A DNA stretch of 49,066 nucleotides from the NCBI GenBank assembly GCA_019637225.1, contig JAHBWC010000069.1:1-49066 (forward strand). The letters run 5' to 3'. Position numbers and translations under genes: made by a program. Below, in pieces: positions 23,570 to 31,514 of the stretch. The first letter of the stretch is position 1. Each line of letters starts with the position of its first letter. This stretch comes from Labilithrix sp. GTDB lineage: Bacteria > Myxococcota_A > Polyangia > Polyangiales > Polyangiaceae. The notes under the pieces were generated by a model, which worked only from the letters and a program-made list of their open reading frames with translations, did not search any database and was not told where the DNA came from.

Positions 23570-24994
23570 TCAGCCGAGGTGCCCCTTCGCCGTCGCGAGG
23601 AAGCGCTGGCGTGCGAACGCGTGGTCGACGATCGGGCGCGGGTAGGTCTCGCCGAGCACGACGCCGGCGCGCGCGAGCTCGGCCGCCGGCGCTTCCCAGG
23701 GCGCGTGGATGAAGCGGTCGCCGAGCGACGCGAGCTCCGGCACCCACCTCCGCACGTAGGCGCCGCGCGCGTCGAACCGCGCGCCTTGAAGGACGGGGTT
23801 GAAGACGCGGAACCAGGGCTGCGCATCGACGCCGCAGCCGGTGGACCACTGCCAGCCGAGATCGTTGGCGGCCCAGTCGCCGTCGGTGAGAAAGCGCATG
23901 AAGTGCTCCTCGCCGAGACGGAAGTCGATGAGCAGGTGCTTGGCGAGGAAGCTCGCGGTGATCATGCGCGCGCGGTTGTGGACGAAGCCCTCTGCAAGGA
24001 GCTGCCGCGCCGACGCGTCGACGACGGGATAGCCGGTCGTGCCGGCCACCCACGCGCGCCAGCCGACCTCGTCGTCGCGCCACGGGAACCCCTTCCACGC
24101 GGGCTTGAACGGCTCGGTGAGCACGTCCGGCCTGTGCTCGAGCACGTCGTACGCGAACTCGCGCCAGACGAGCTCGTTGAGGTAGGCGCGGCGCGCCTTC
24201 GGGTGCTCCTCGAGCGCCTCCTTCGCGTGACTCCACACCGCGCGCGCGCTGATCGTCCCGAACTTGAGGTCCTGCGAGGCGCGGCTCGTCCCGGCCTCGC
24301 CCATGAGGTCGCGGCCGACGTCGTAGCGCGCGCCCGGCCCGCGGAGGAACGCGCGCAGGCGCGCCCGCGCCGCGGCCTCGCCGCCGCGGACGATCCGCGG
24401 GTTCGGCGTGATGCCGAGGTCCTCGGGCGCCGGCACCCGGACCTCGCGCGCGGCGAGCCAGCGCGGCAGCTTCGGCAGCGGCGGCAGCGATCGCGGCGCG
24501 CGGCGCGGCGGCGCGACCTCGACGGTCCTCGCGAAGGCCCTCGCGAACGGCGTGAAGACGGCGAACGGGGTGCCCGAGCCGGTGAGCAACGTGCCCGGCG
24601 TCGCGAGGGTCTCGCCGTCGTAGAGGTCGAACGGGATCTCCGCGAGCGCCTGCGTCACGCGCCGATCGCGCTCCTTGCCGACGGGCTCCGTCCAGCGGTA
24701 GCCGACGACGCGATCGACCTCGAGCTTCCTCGCGAGCTCCGGCACGACCTCGGTGCTCTTGCCTGCGACGACGACGAGGCGCGAGCCGAGCTTGTCGATC
24801 GAGCCTGCCAGCTCCGCGAGCGACTCGAGCAAGTACTGCATCCGATGCGGGATCCGCTGTGCGCGCTCGGGCGCGAAGAAGTACGGATCGAGGACGAACA
24901 GCGGGATCGTCTCGCCGGCCGCGGCCGCGTCCGCGAGCGGCGCGTGATCGGCGACGCGCAGGTCCTTGCCCCGAAACCAGACGAGCGTGCGCAT
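23570..24994 (-). CDS. phr: Deoxyribodipyrimidine photolyase (cryptochrome/photolyase family)
   Basis: 474 residues from ATG 24994; a GTG one codon earlier is possible. N-terminal photolyase alpha/beta domain (MRTLVWFRGKDLRVADHAPL) for the antenna chromophore and a C-terminal FAD-binding helical domain: LVWREFAYDVL, GYPVVDASARQLLAEGFVHN, RMITASFLAKHLLIDFRLGE, DGDWAANDLGWQWSTGCG and FRVFNPVLQG. These are class I CPD photolyase signatures, including the N.....W.W.G. segment and the Trp residues of the electron-transfer path. The enzyme repairs UV-induced cyclobutane pyrimidine dimers using light. Length is typical. Divergent from the DNA-motif-bearing spacer before 25251. The Asn of the photolyase flavin site appears to be present, favouring repair over cryptochrome function. 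Confidence 0.92.
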   Translation of the reverse strand: MRTLVWFRGKDLRVADHAPLADAAAAGETIPLFVLDPYFFAPERAQRIPHRMQYLLESLAELAGSIDKLGSRLVVVAGKSTEVVPELARKLEVDRVVGYRWTEPVGKERDRRVTQALAEIPFDLYDGETLATPGTLLTGSGTPFAVFTPFARAFARTVEVAPPRRAPRSLPPLPKLPRWLAAREVRVPAPEDLGITPNPRIVRGGEAAARARLRAFLRGPGARYDVGRDLMGEAGTSRASQDLKFGTISARAVWSHAKEALEEHPKARRAYLNELVWREFAYDVLEHRPDVLTEPFKPAWKGFPWRDDEVGWRAWVAGTTGYPVVDASARQLLAEGFVHNRARMITASFLAKHLLIDFRLGEEHFMRFLTDGDWAANDLGWQWSTGCGVDAQPWFRVFNPVLQGARFDARGAYVRRWVPELASLGDRFIHAPWEAPAAELARAGVVLGETYPRPIVDHAFARQRFLATAKGHLG

Positions 24995-25088
24995 CACGCA
25001 CCGACCGTACTACCGTCGACGCGCGGCGACACCCGCGGCGCGTCTCGTCGCAGGGCCGGCCCGCCGCGGCGCCGACCTTTCTGACGGC

Positions 25089-25191
25089 TGTGGAGAGTTT
25101 TCTCTCTCCACACTCGCCGCGCGCGCGCGCTCGCTCTCTCTTGCGCCCTTCTCCACAAGGCGTTCACACGGGCGTCGCGAAGATCTCCACA
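25089..25191. promoter_or_regulatory. Cluster of four TCTCCACA motifs
   Basis: In the 256-base divergent spacer 24995-25250 the octamer TCTCCACA occurs at 25105-25112, 25150-25157 and 25184-25191, and inverted at 25089-25096. The first two form a perfect 9-bp inverted repeat (TGTGGAGAG 25089-25097, CTCTCCACA 25104-25112). The motif is close to the DnaA box TTATCCACA. It may be a binding array for DnaA or for the regulator encoded next. Confidence 0.5.
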
Positions 25192-25250
25192 GCTTGTCCG
25201 ACCGCGACGCCTTGCGCGCGCGGCGCACGGCCCGTAGAGCGCGGGACACC

Positions 25251-25892
25251 ATGGAGCAGACGAACGTCGACCGCGCCCTCGCGGCGCTCGAAGAGCAGCA
25301 CGCCGACGATCCCCAGCGCGCCAACGCGCTCCGTCTCACGCGCCGCTTCAAGTCGAGCTGGCTCGAGCTCGGCGCGGCGCTCACCGAGGTGAAGCGCCAG
25401 AAGACGTGGGAGCGCTGGGGCTACGACTCGTTCGATTCGTACGCGAAGACCGAGCTGAAGCTCCGCGCGGACACGGTCGAGAAGCTCACGGGCAGCTACA
25501 TGTTCCTCCACAAGCGCGCGCCCGAAGTGCTCCAGCGCGACCCGCTCGAGGCGCTCCCGAGCTACCAGGCGATCGACTACCTGCGCCGCGTCGAGGAGAA
25601 GGCCGCGGAGGACGACACGATCCCGCGAGAGGCGCTCGTCGACGTGCGCAAGCAGATCCTCGACGACGGCGTGCCGGTCGCGAAGGTCGCGCGCCTCTAC
25701 AACGACACGCTCTTCCCGACCACCGAGAACGAGAAGCGCGAGTCGAACCGGAAGGCCCTCAAGTCCACGGCGACGAAGCTCCGCGAGCTGCTCGCCGACA
25801 CGTCGGCCGTGCCTACGCGCCTCGCCGGATCGCTCGGTGAGGCGCTCGACGAGCTCCTCGCCGAGCTGAGTGGAGAGGCGAAGGCGGCCTGA
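25251..25892 (+). CDS. Hypothetical protein, possible nucleoid or regulatory protein
   Basis: 213 residues from ATG 25251. I do not recognise a named family, though RLTRRFKSSWLELGAALTEVK, WERWGYDSFDSYAKTELKLR and VEKLTGSYMFLHKRAPEVL resemble uncharacterised myxobacterial proteins with a helical DNA-binding look (helix-turn-helix-like around residues 50-85). The C-terminal part is mostly helical and acidic/basic mixed. No signal peptide or membrane segment. The gene is preceded by a cluster of four TCTCCACA motifs, consistent with autoregulation or DnaA-linked control. The lectin-like lipoprotein follows 47 bases later on the same strand. Function unknown. Confidence 0.7.
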   Translation: MEQTNVDRALAALEEQHADDPQRANALRLTRRFKSSWLELGAALTEVKRQKTWERWGYDSFDSYAKTELKLRADTVEKLTGSYMFLHKRAPEVLQRDPLEALPSYQAIDYLRRVEEKAAEDDTIPREALVDVRKQILDDGVPVAKVARLYNDTLFPTTENEKRESNRKALKSTATKLRELLADTSAVPTRLAGSLGEALDELLAELSGEAKAA

Positions 25893-25939
25893 GCGCCGAC
25901 GAGGCCCGCGCGCTCGCGCTCCGGTGCTACGATTGACGG

Positions 25940-26836
25940 ATGCGGCGGACGCGCGCGCTCGGCCTCTTGCTCCTGTGCTCGTGCGGAGCGCTGTCGGGCC
26001 TCGACGATCTCTACGTCGACGACGCGCTCCCCGCGGGCGAGGACGGCGGCGCCAGCGCCACGGAGGACGGCGGCGCGACGCCGGATCGAGACGCCGCGCC
26101 GAACGTGCTCGACGACGCCGGCGCGCCGGTCGAGGACGCCGGCGACGACGCGCCGCCGATCGTCGGACCCGAGCCGACGTGCCCGGTGGACGACGCGCTG
26201 GGGTCGCCGCTCGATCCTCGCTGGGCGCTGCGCGGCGACGCGACCCTGACCTTGAACGGCGGCGTCCAGCTGACACCCGACACGCCGAGCAGCGCCGGCG
26301 CGCTCTTCTGGAACGTGCCGCTGCCGTTCGCCCGATTCGACGCGACGGTCACCTTCCGGATCAACGCGGCGAACGCCGTGGTTCCGGGAGACGGCGTCGG
26401 CTTCGCCTGGCTCGACACCTCCGGCGTGCCGGCCAGCCTGTCGGGAAGCGGCGCGTCGCACGGCCTGACCGGCCTCAAGGGCCTCGCGGTGGTGCTCGAC
26501 ACCTTCCGCAACAACGAGCAAGGCGACCCTCCCGCCCCGTTCGTCGTCGTCCGCCGGGTGGACGCGATGACGTCGATCAAGGCGTCGCGCCGCATCCCCA
26601 GGATCGTCGACGGACTGCCCCACACGCTCCGTGCGTTCGTCAAGGACAACGCCATCACGGTGCTGGTCGACGGCACCGTCGAGATCGCGAGCGAGCCGCT
26701 CGGCGTGGGGGCGCCGAGCGCGTTCACCGGCCTCTTCGCGCTCATGGCGTCCACCGGCGGCTTGCACGCGGCCCACTACGCGACGAACGTGACGGTGCGC
26801 GCGGGCACCACGGGAGAGTGCGCCGTCATCGAGTGA
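25940..26836 (+). CDS. Lectin-like (concanavalin A-like fold) lipoprotein
   Basis: 298 residues. Short signal peptide with a lipobox (LCSC, Cys15) followed by an Asp/Gly/Ala-rich linker to about residue 75. The mature domain (about 80-295) has the legume-lectin-like order: ALFWNVPLPFARFDATVTFRI, DGVGFAWLDTSG, GLKGLAVVLDTFRNNEQGD, then VDGLPHTLRAFVKDNAITVLVDG. GDGVGFAW and AVVLDTFRN are typical of bacterial L-type lectin-like sandwiches that bind glycans. The metal-binding Asp/Asn residues look plausible but were not mapped. Likely tethered to the outer membrane, perhaps binding polysaccharide. Convergent with the next gene. Confidence 0.75.
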   Translation: MRRTRALGLLLLCSCGALSGLDDLYVDDALPAGEDGGASATEDGGATPDRDAAPNVLDDAGAPVEDAGDDAPPIVGPEPTCPVDDALGSPLDPRWALRGDATLTLNGGVQLTPDTPSSAGALFWNVPLPFARFDATVTFRINAANAVVPGDGVGFAWLDTSGVPASLSGSGASHGLTGLKGLAVVLDTFRNNEQGDPPAPFVVVRRVDAMTSIKASRRIPRIVDGLPHTLRAFVKDNAITVLVDGTVEIASEPLGVGAPSAFTGLFALMASTGGLHAAHYATNVTVRAGTTGECAVIE

Positions 26837-26841
26837 TCGCC

Positions 26842-26862
26842 GCCGTGCGCGTAACGCGCGGC
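26842..26862. terminator. Possible hairpin between convergent genes
   Basis: GCCGTGCG (26842-26849) can pair with CGCGCGGC (26855-26862) using one G-U pair around the loop CGTAA, in the 39-base gap between two convergent stops. No T tract follows. Weak support only. Confidence 0.25.
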
Positions 26863-26875
26863 CGTCGCCCGCGTC

Positions 26876-27193
26876 TCAGCGGGCGACGAAGAGCGTCGCG
26901 ACGACGGTGAGGAGGACGAGCAAGACGGCGCCGCCCGCGAGCGCCGCGACGCGCACGACTCGGCCCGAGGAGGACGCCTCCGCGACGAACGCCGGAGGGG
27001 CGCTCGGACGCCACGGCTCCGAGTACGAGTCGCGCGCGGGCGGCGGGCTCGAACGGATGCGGCGCCCCGATCCCTCGTCGAAGCGGCCGTCCTGCTCCTG
27101 GAGCAGGAGCTCGGCCGCGATCGAGGACATCGACTCGACCTTGCGCGTCGGGTTGTCGTGCGGATCCGCGGGCAGGCGCTTCTTCGCGTTCAT
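26876..27193 (-). CDS. Small tail-anchored hypothetical protein
   Basis: 105 residues. The N-terminal 75 residues are hydrophilic and Ser/Pro/Arg-rich (MNAKKRLPADPHDNPTRKVE, then SSIAAELLLQEQDGRF). One strongly hydrophobic segment near the C-terminus (VAALAGGAVLLVLLTVVATL, about residues 82-101) is followed by FVAR. This is the layout of a tail-anchored inner-membrane protein with a cytoplasmic N-terminus. No family recognised. The 124-base region between it and the glucanase gene holds no other obvious feature. Confidence 0.6.
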   Translation of the reverse strand: MNAKKRLPADPHDNPTRKVESMSSIAAELLLQEQDGRFDEGSGRRIRSSPPPARDSYSEPWRPSAPPAFVAEASSSGRVVRVAALAGGAVLLVLLTVVATLFVAR

Positions 27194-27317
27194 CGACGAA
27201 GCAAACTCTACACGACATCGCGCGCGGAGCGGACGGCGAATGAGGCGAAGACGCGAGTCCAGCGTCGCTGGACGGCCCGCGTCGCCGCACCGCGCAGCAC
27301 CTACGTGTAGAGAACGG

Positions 27318-29120
27318 TCAGGGACCCGTCAGCTCGAAGACGCTGATCGAGTAGGGCGGGAGCCTCGCCTTGACGCTCGCGCCTTCGATCTTCGCGTCGC
27401 CGCTCGTCATCCCGGTGGGCGTGCCGGTGTAGACGAACGACCGGATCGCCCCCGGCGCCGCGCACCCGTCGAGCGCGATGCTCGCGTCGAACGGGCGGTC
27501 GGCGCTGAAGTTCAGGGCGACGAGCACCCACTTCTTGCCGCTCTCGTCGCGCGACGCGAAGAGCGACGTCCCGCTCGGAGAGCTCGACGGGACGATCGTG
27601 TCGAGGAACCGGCCTCCGGCGCCGTCGTAGTTGCGGTAGGCGCGGAAGGCCCAGTACGCGGGCTTCGGCTTCTTCGGGTACGTCCAGTAGAAGGCGTGGC
27701 TCACGCCGTGGAGCGCGAAGCGGCCGAGCGCCTCCGCGAGCGCGACGGCGCCCGCGACGTGGTGCTCGGCGCCGAAGTTGTACTCGCCGATCTGGAAGCC
27801 GAGGCCGGGGTAGTTCTTCGCGATCAGCTCCTTCATCCGCGGAATGAGGTAGACGCGCCCGTTCTCGTTGTCGTCGACCTTCTGCTCGCCGATCCACGAC
27901 TCGTCGGCGTAGTCGCGGTCCCAGAGCGAGCGGGTCGTGCGGAAGCGGAGATCGTTCGTCGCGCGGTCGGTGTTGCCGCCGCCGTCGCCGCCTTCTTCGT
28001 CGGCGTGCTGCACGCCGTCGGCCTGCGGGTAGAGGTGGACGTCGAGGACGTCGAGCACGCGGACGCCCGTCTTCTTCTCGTGCTCGTGGAGCTTTCGCAG
28101 GTACCAGGCGAGGAGCGGCTGGTCGTCGTGCGCGCGGCGATCGGGCTTCACCCGGAAGCCCGCCTTCGCGTCCTTGCCGCTGTAGAAGTAGCCCGGCCAC
28201 CCCCACTCGGCGGGGCCGGCGATGATCGCCTCGGGGTCGGCCTTCCGCACCGCGGTGCCGAACGCGATCGTCTTCTCGAGCAGCTCGTCGTACGTCATGC
28301 CCTCGGGGTGGACGTCGCGGTGGGTCGAGTCCCAGAGCGCCGGCTCGTTGTCGAGGATGTACTGGTAGACGACGCGCCTGCCGCGCTTCTGGTCGGCCGC
28401 CTTGATCTTCGCGACCCACGCGCCGACGTCCTCGGGCGTGATCCTCGTCTGCCACGCGGACGGGTCCTTGGGCGGATCGAGGAGCGTCTTGCCGTCGGGC
28501 TTCTTGCCGTTGCCGCAGTGCGCGCGGTGGGGGTCCGTCTTGTCCTGGTGGGGGAAGTGCTTCGTCGAGAACGCGCAGCCCTCGGTGTCCTTCGCGACCC
28601 AGCCCATCATCGGAACGGTGATCGAGGCGCGCCCGCCCTTGTCGGCCGCCTTGGCGACGAACTTCTCCCACGAGTCGATCTCGATGTTCTCGTAAAACCA
28701 GTCGTTCGCCGTGCTCCAGGCGTTGCCGAGCTTCGGGTTGTAACGCGACGTCGTGTTGCCGCCCCAGCGGTGCGCCGTGGCGCCGATGTCCTTGTCGGTG
28801 TCGGCCCACGCGATGCCGAAGATCGTCGGGCTCACCGGCTGACCCGCGCTCTTGCAAGTGACCGCCATCGGCGTCGCCGCCTTGATCTTGCCCGTCTTCG
28901 GGACCGGACCGGCGACCTGGGCGGCGAGCTCCTCGGTGATGACGCCCGTCGACTGGATCTTGCTCCCGTCGGGCGCGACGATCACCGGCCCCGTGACCGC
29001 CGCGTCGCCGGCCGGCGCCGGGGTCTTCGACTCCTTCTTGGTGCAGCTGTCGCAGCCGACGACGGCGACGAGCGCGAGGAGCGCGAGGGCGGAAGGGGCC
29101 GGGTGAGGAGCTCTCGTCAA
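27318..29120 (-). CDS. Glycoside hydrolase family 44 lipoprotein (endoglucanase/xyloglucanase-like)
   Basis: 600 residues from a TTG start (29120) that overlaps the TGA of the upstream TolC-like gene; GGAG lies 8 bases before it. Signal peptide with lipobox VVGC (Cys23). The catalytic module spans about 95-500: ATAHRWGGNTTSRYNP, acid/base Glu259 in ILDNEPALWD and nucleophile Glu446 in QIGEYNFGAEHH, both fitting GH44 (CelJ-type) enzymes that cut beta-1,4-glucans. A beta-rich C-terminal region follows (about 510-600), as in GH44 structures. The enzyme would be membrane-tethered and surface- or periplasm-facing. Coupling to an outer-membrane channel gene is unusual for a cellulase. Confidence 0.9.
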   Translation of the reverse strand: MTRAPHPAPSALALLALVAVVGCDSCTKKESKTPAPAGDAAVTGPVIVAPDGSKIQSTGVITEELAAQVAGPVPKTGKIKAATPMAVTCKSAGQPVSPTIFGIAWADTDKDIGATAHRWGGNTTSRYNPKLGNAWSTANDWFYENIEIDSWEKFVAKAADKGGRASITVPMMGWVAKDTEGCAFSTKHFPHQDKTDPHRAHCGNGKKPDGKTLLDPPKDPSAWQTRITPEDVGAWVAKIKAADQKRGRRVVYQYILDNEPALWDSTHRDVHPEGMTYDELLEKTIAFGTAVRKADPEAIIAGPAEWGWPGYFYSGKDAKAGFRVKPDRRAHDDQPLLAWYLRKLHEHEKKTGVRVLDVLDVHLYPQADGVQHADEEGGDGGGNTDRATNDLRFRTTRSLWDRDYADESWIGEQKVDDNENGRVYLIPRMKELIAKNYPGLGFQIGEYNFGAEHHVAGAVALAEALGRFALHGVSHAFYWTYPKKPKPAYWAFRAYRNYDGAGGRFLDTIVPSSSPSGTSLFASRDESGKKWVLVALNFSADRPFDASIALDGCAAPGAIRSFVYTGTPTGMTSGDAKIEGASVKARLPPYSISVFELTGP

Positions 29121-30376
29121 GGCAGGTCTCCGGTGAAGGTCACGAGGTCGGCGTACGCGCGCCAGGAGGCCTCCAGCAAGTCGAGCCTACGGGCGCGCGC
29201 GATCGCGAGGTCACGCCGAGCGAGCATCGCACGCGTCAGGTCGATCTTACCCGCACGAAAGCCCTCCACCGACGCCGCCACCGCGCGCTCGAGGGCGGGG
29301 AGCCCGTTCTTGTCGAGCTCGTCGAGCGCCCGCGTGACGGCCTGGATCGCATCCCGCGCGGCCCGGAGCCGCGCGTTCACCACGCCGCGGTAGAGCTCGA
29401 TGCGCCGCGCCGCGCTCGTTCGGCCCGCCTCGGCCCGCGCGATCTCGCCCTGGAACCGACGGGTGACCGGGAGCGTGATCACCGCGCCGCCGCCGAACCG
29501 CGCCTCGCCCTGGCTGCCGCGGCCCGCGAGGACCTCGAACGAGACCGTCGGAATCTTCTCGCGCTCGTAGCGCTCGATCGACGCATCCCAGTAGGTGCGC
29601 TCCGCCGCGAGGCGCGAGACGATCGGCGCCCGGTCGATGACGCGCGCCACGTGCGCTTCGTCCCAGGCGGCGCGGAGCGGCGGGGGGACGATCGCCGCGT
29701 TCGCCGGCGGCTTGTCGGGATCCGGGATGCCCGTCAGCTGACCGAATCGTGCCCGCGCGTTCGCGACGCGCAGCTCCGCCTCGGCGCGCGACTGGACCCA
29801 GCGCGCGACCTCGGCCTCGGCGATGCTCTTCTCGTAGAGCGTCGTGTCCTTCGCCTCGAAGCGGCCCTGGAAGTACTTCGCCTCCTCGCGCGCGGTCGTC
29901 TCGCCGCTCTGGGCCTCCGCCACGCGCGACGAGCTCACGACGAACTCGCCGTAGGCGGCGACGACGTCCGCGGTCGCGATCGCCCGCGCGTCGACGAGGC
30001 CGGTCTTCCGCCACTCGATGAGGCGCTCGGCCTCGTCGATGCGCTTGCCGCGCTGCCCGGCGATGTCGACCGGGAAGTACGTGAACGTCAGCGCCTGCAC
30101 CTCGGTCCCGGCGCGATCGTGGTTCGAGAACGGACGGTCGACCTGGACGTCGGTGTACGGGTTGCCGAGCGCGCTCGCGCGGGCGCCGGCGAGCTGCCCG
30201 CGGGCGGCGCCGAGCTCCCCCTCGGCGTCGGCGACGACCACCGCCTGCGCGCGCGCTCGCTGGATGGCGACCTCGAGGGTCGGAAACTCGGCGCGGGCCG
30301 CGGGTGCCACGAGGGTCAACGCTCCGGCGACGAGGCAGGACGCGAGACGACTGGAAACACGGAGGGCGGGCTTCAT
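29117..30376 (-). CDS. TolC-family outer-membrane efflux protein
   Basis: 419 residues from ATG 30376 (ATG 30388 adds four residues). Signal peptide ending ARAARAE near residue 31. Two similar helical halves typical of the TolC/CusC fold: ALGNPYTDVQVDRP, FPVDIAGQRGKRIDEAERLIEW, then ARFGQLTGIPDPDKPPANA, and in the second half RFGGGAVITLPVTRRFQGEIARAEA and SVEGFRAGKIDLTRAMLARRDL. It forms a trimeric periplasm-spanning channel with an RND or ABC pump; closest in feel to the CzcC/CusC group. No pump or membrane-fusion gene is in the window. Overlaps the glucanase gene by 4 bases. Divergent from fabI over 223 bases with no clear feature. Confidence 0.88.
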   Translation of the reverse strand: MKPALRVSSRLASCLVAGALTLVAPAARAEFPTLEVAIQRARAQAVVVADAEGELGAARGQLAGARASALGNPYTDVQVDRPFSNHDRAGTEVQALTFTYFPVDIAGQRGKRIDEAERLIEWRKTGLVDARAIATADVVAAYGEFVVSSSRVAEAQSGETTAREEAKYFQGRFEAKDTTLYEKSIAEAEVARWVQSRAEAELRVANARARFGQLTGIPDPDKPPANAAIVPPPLRAAWDEAHVARVIDRAPIVSRLAAERTYWDASIERYEREKIPTVSFEVLAGRGSQGEARFGGGAVITLPVTRRFQGEIARAEAGRTSAARRIELYRGVVNARLRAARDAIQAVTRALDELDKNGLPALERAVAASVEGFRAGKIDLTRAMLARRDLAIARARRLDLLEASWRAYADLVTFTGDLP

Positions 30377-30599
30377 GAGCGAGGCCACTCTATCCCAGGA
30401 GTCGCGGCGTACGTGGACCAGGCGGCAGGGCGTTGCAACAAACCACGAGCTGTATCTGGACGTTCGCCTTTCGTTTGAGCTCCAACTATCTCACCGCGAG
30501 ACCGAGGCGCGGCCGGCGCTCGCCCGCCCGCCGCCGGCAAGAACGCCGCGGCCCCATTTTTCCGTTGAGGCGAGGCCCCGGAGGCGCCATGGTCCGCCC

Positions 30600-31502
30600 A
30601 TGCTGAACATCGACCTGTCGGGCAAGCGCGCGTTCGTCGCCGGCGTCGCGGACGACGGCGGCTTTGGCTTCGCGATCGCGAAGGCGCTCGCCGAGGCGGG
30701 CGCGTCGGTCTGCGTCGGCACCTGGCCGCCGGCCCTCGGCATCTTCCAGACGCTCCTGCGCCGCGGGAAGCTCGACGAGTCGCTGGCGATGCCCGGCGGC
30801 GGCAAGCTCGAGTTCGAGCGCGTTTACCCGCTCGACGCCGAGTTCGACACGTTCGACGACATGCCGGAGGAGGTCCGCGACAACAAGCGGTACAAGGAGC
30901 ACGGCGACGTCAGCATCCAGGCGGCCGTCGAGCGCATGAAGAAGGACTTCGGCGCGGAGCCCTCGGCGGACGGCGGCTTCCTCGACATCGTCGTCCACTC
31001 GCTGGCGAACGGCCCCGAGGTGAAGAACGTCCTCCTCGAGACGAGCCGCAAGGGCTACCTCGGCGCGCTCGGCGTCAGCGCCTACTCGATGATCTCGATG
31101 GTGCAGCGCTTCAGCCCGATCATGCGGAGGGGCGGCGCGTTCCTCTCGCTCTCGTACATGGCCGCCGAGCGCGTCATCCCCGGCTACGGCGGCGGCATGA
31201 GCTCGGCGAAGGCCGCGCTCGAGAGCGACACGCGCGTCCTCGCGTTCGAGGCCGGTCGCAAGTACGGACACCGCGTCAACTGCATCAGCGCCGGCCCGCT
31301 CGCCTCGCGCGCCGCGAGCGCGATCGGCTTCATCGGCGAGATGATCGAGTACACGAAGACGAACGCGCCCCTCCCCGAGGCGCTCACCGCGCGCGAGGTC
31401 GGCGCGACCGCGGCGTTCCTCTGCTCGCCGCTCGCCAGCGGCATCACGGCCACCACGGTCTACGTCGACAAGGGCTACTCGGCGATGGGCAAGGCGCTCT
31501 GA
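30600..31502 (+). CDS. fabI: Enoyl-[acyl-carrier-protein] reductase, plant-type FabI
   Basis: 300 residues from ATG 30600. It reduces the enoyl-ACP double bond with NADH in the last step of each fatty-acid elongation cycle. NADH motif AFVAGVADDGGFGFAIAKAL. The catalytic pair is Tyr196 and Lys204 in RVIPGYGGGMSSAKAALESD, with the 7-residue spacing of plant and apicomplexan enzymes rather than 6 as in E. coli. The regions VCVGTWPPALGIFQTLLRRG, FERVYPLDAEFDT, VHSLANGPEV and LLETSRKGYL also follow the chloroplast enzyme closely. It is longer than the E. coli protein through the insertion typical of that subtype. It stands alone, not in a fatty-acid operon. Confidence 0.95.
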   Translation: MLNIDLSGKRAFVAGVADDGGFGFAIAKALAEAGASVCVGTWPPALGIFQTLLRRGKLDESLAMPGGGKLEFERVYPLDAEFDTFDDMPEEVRDNKRYKEHGDVSIQAAVERMKKDFGAEPSADGGFLDIVVHSLANGPEVKNVLLETSRKGYLGALGVSAYSMISMVQRFSPIMRRGGAFLSLSYMAAERVIPGYGGGMSSAKAALESDTRVLAFEAGRKYGHRVNCISAGPLASRAASAIGFIGEMIEYTKTNAPLPEALTAREVGATAAFLCSPLASGITATTVYVDKGYSAMGKAL

Positions 31503-31514
31503 CGAACCCGCGCG

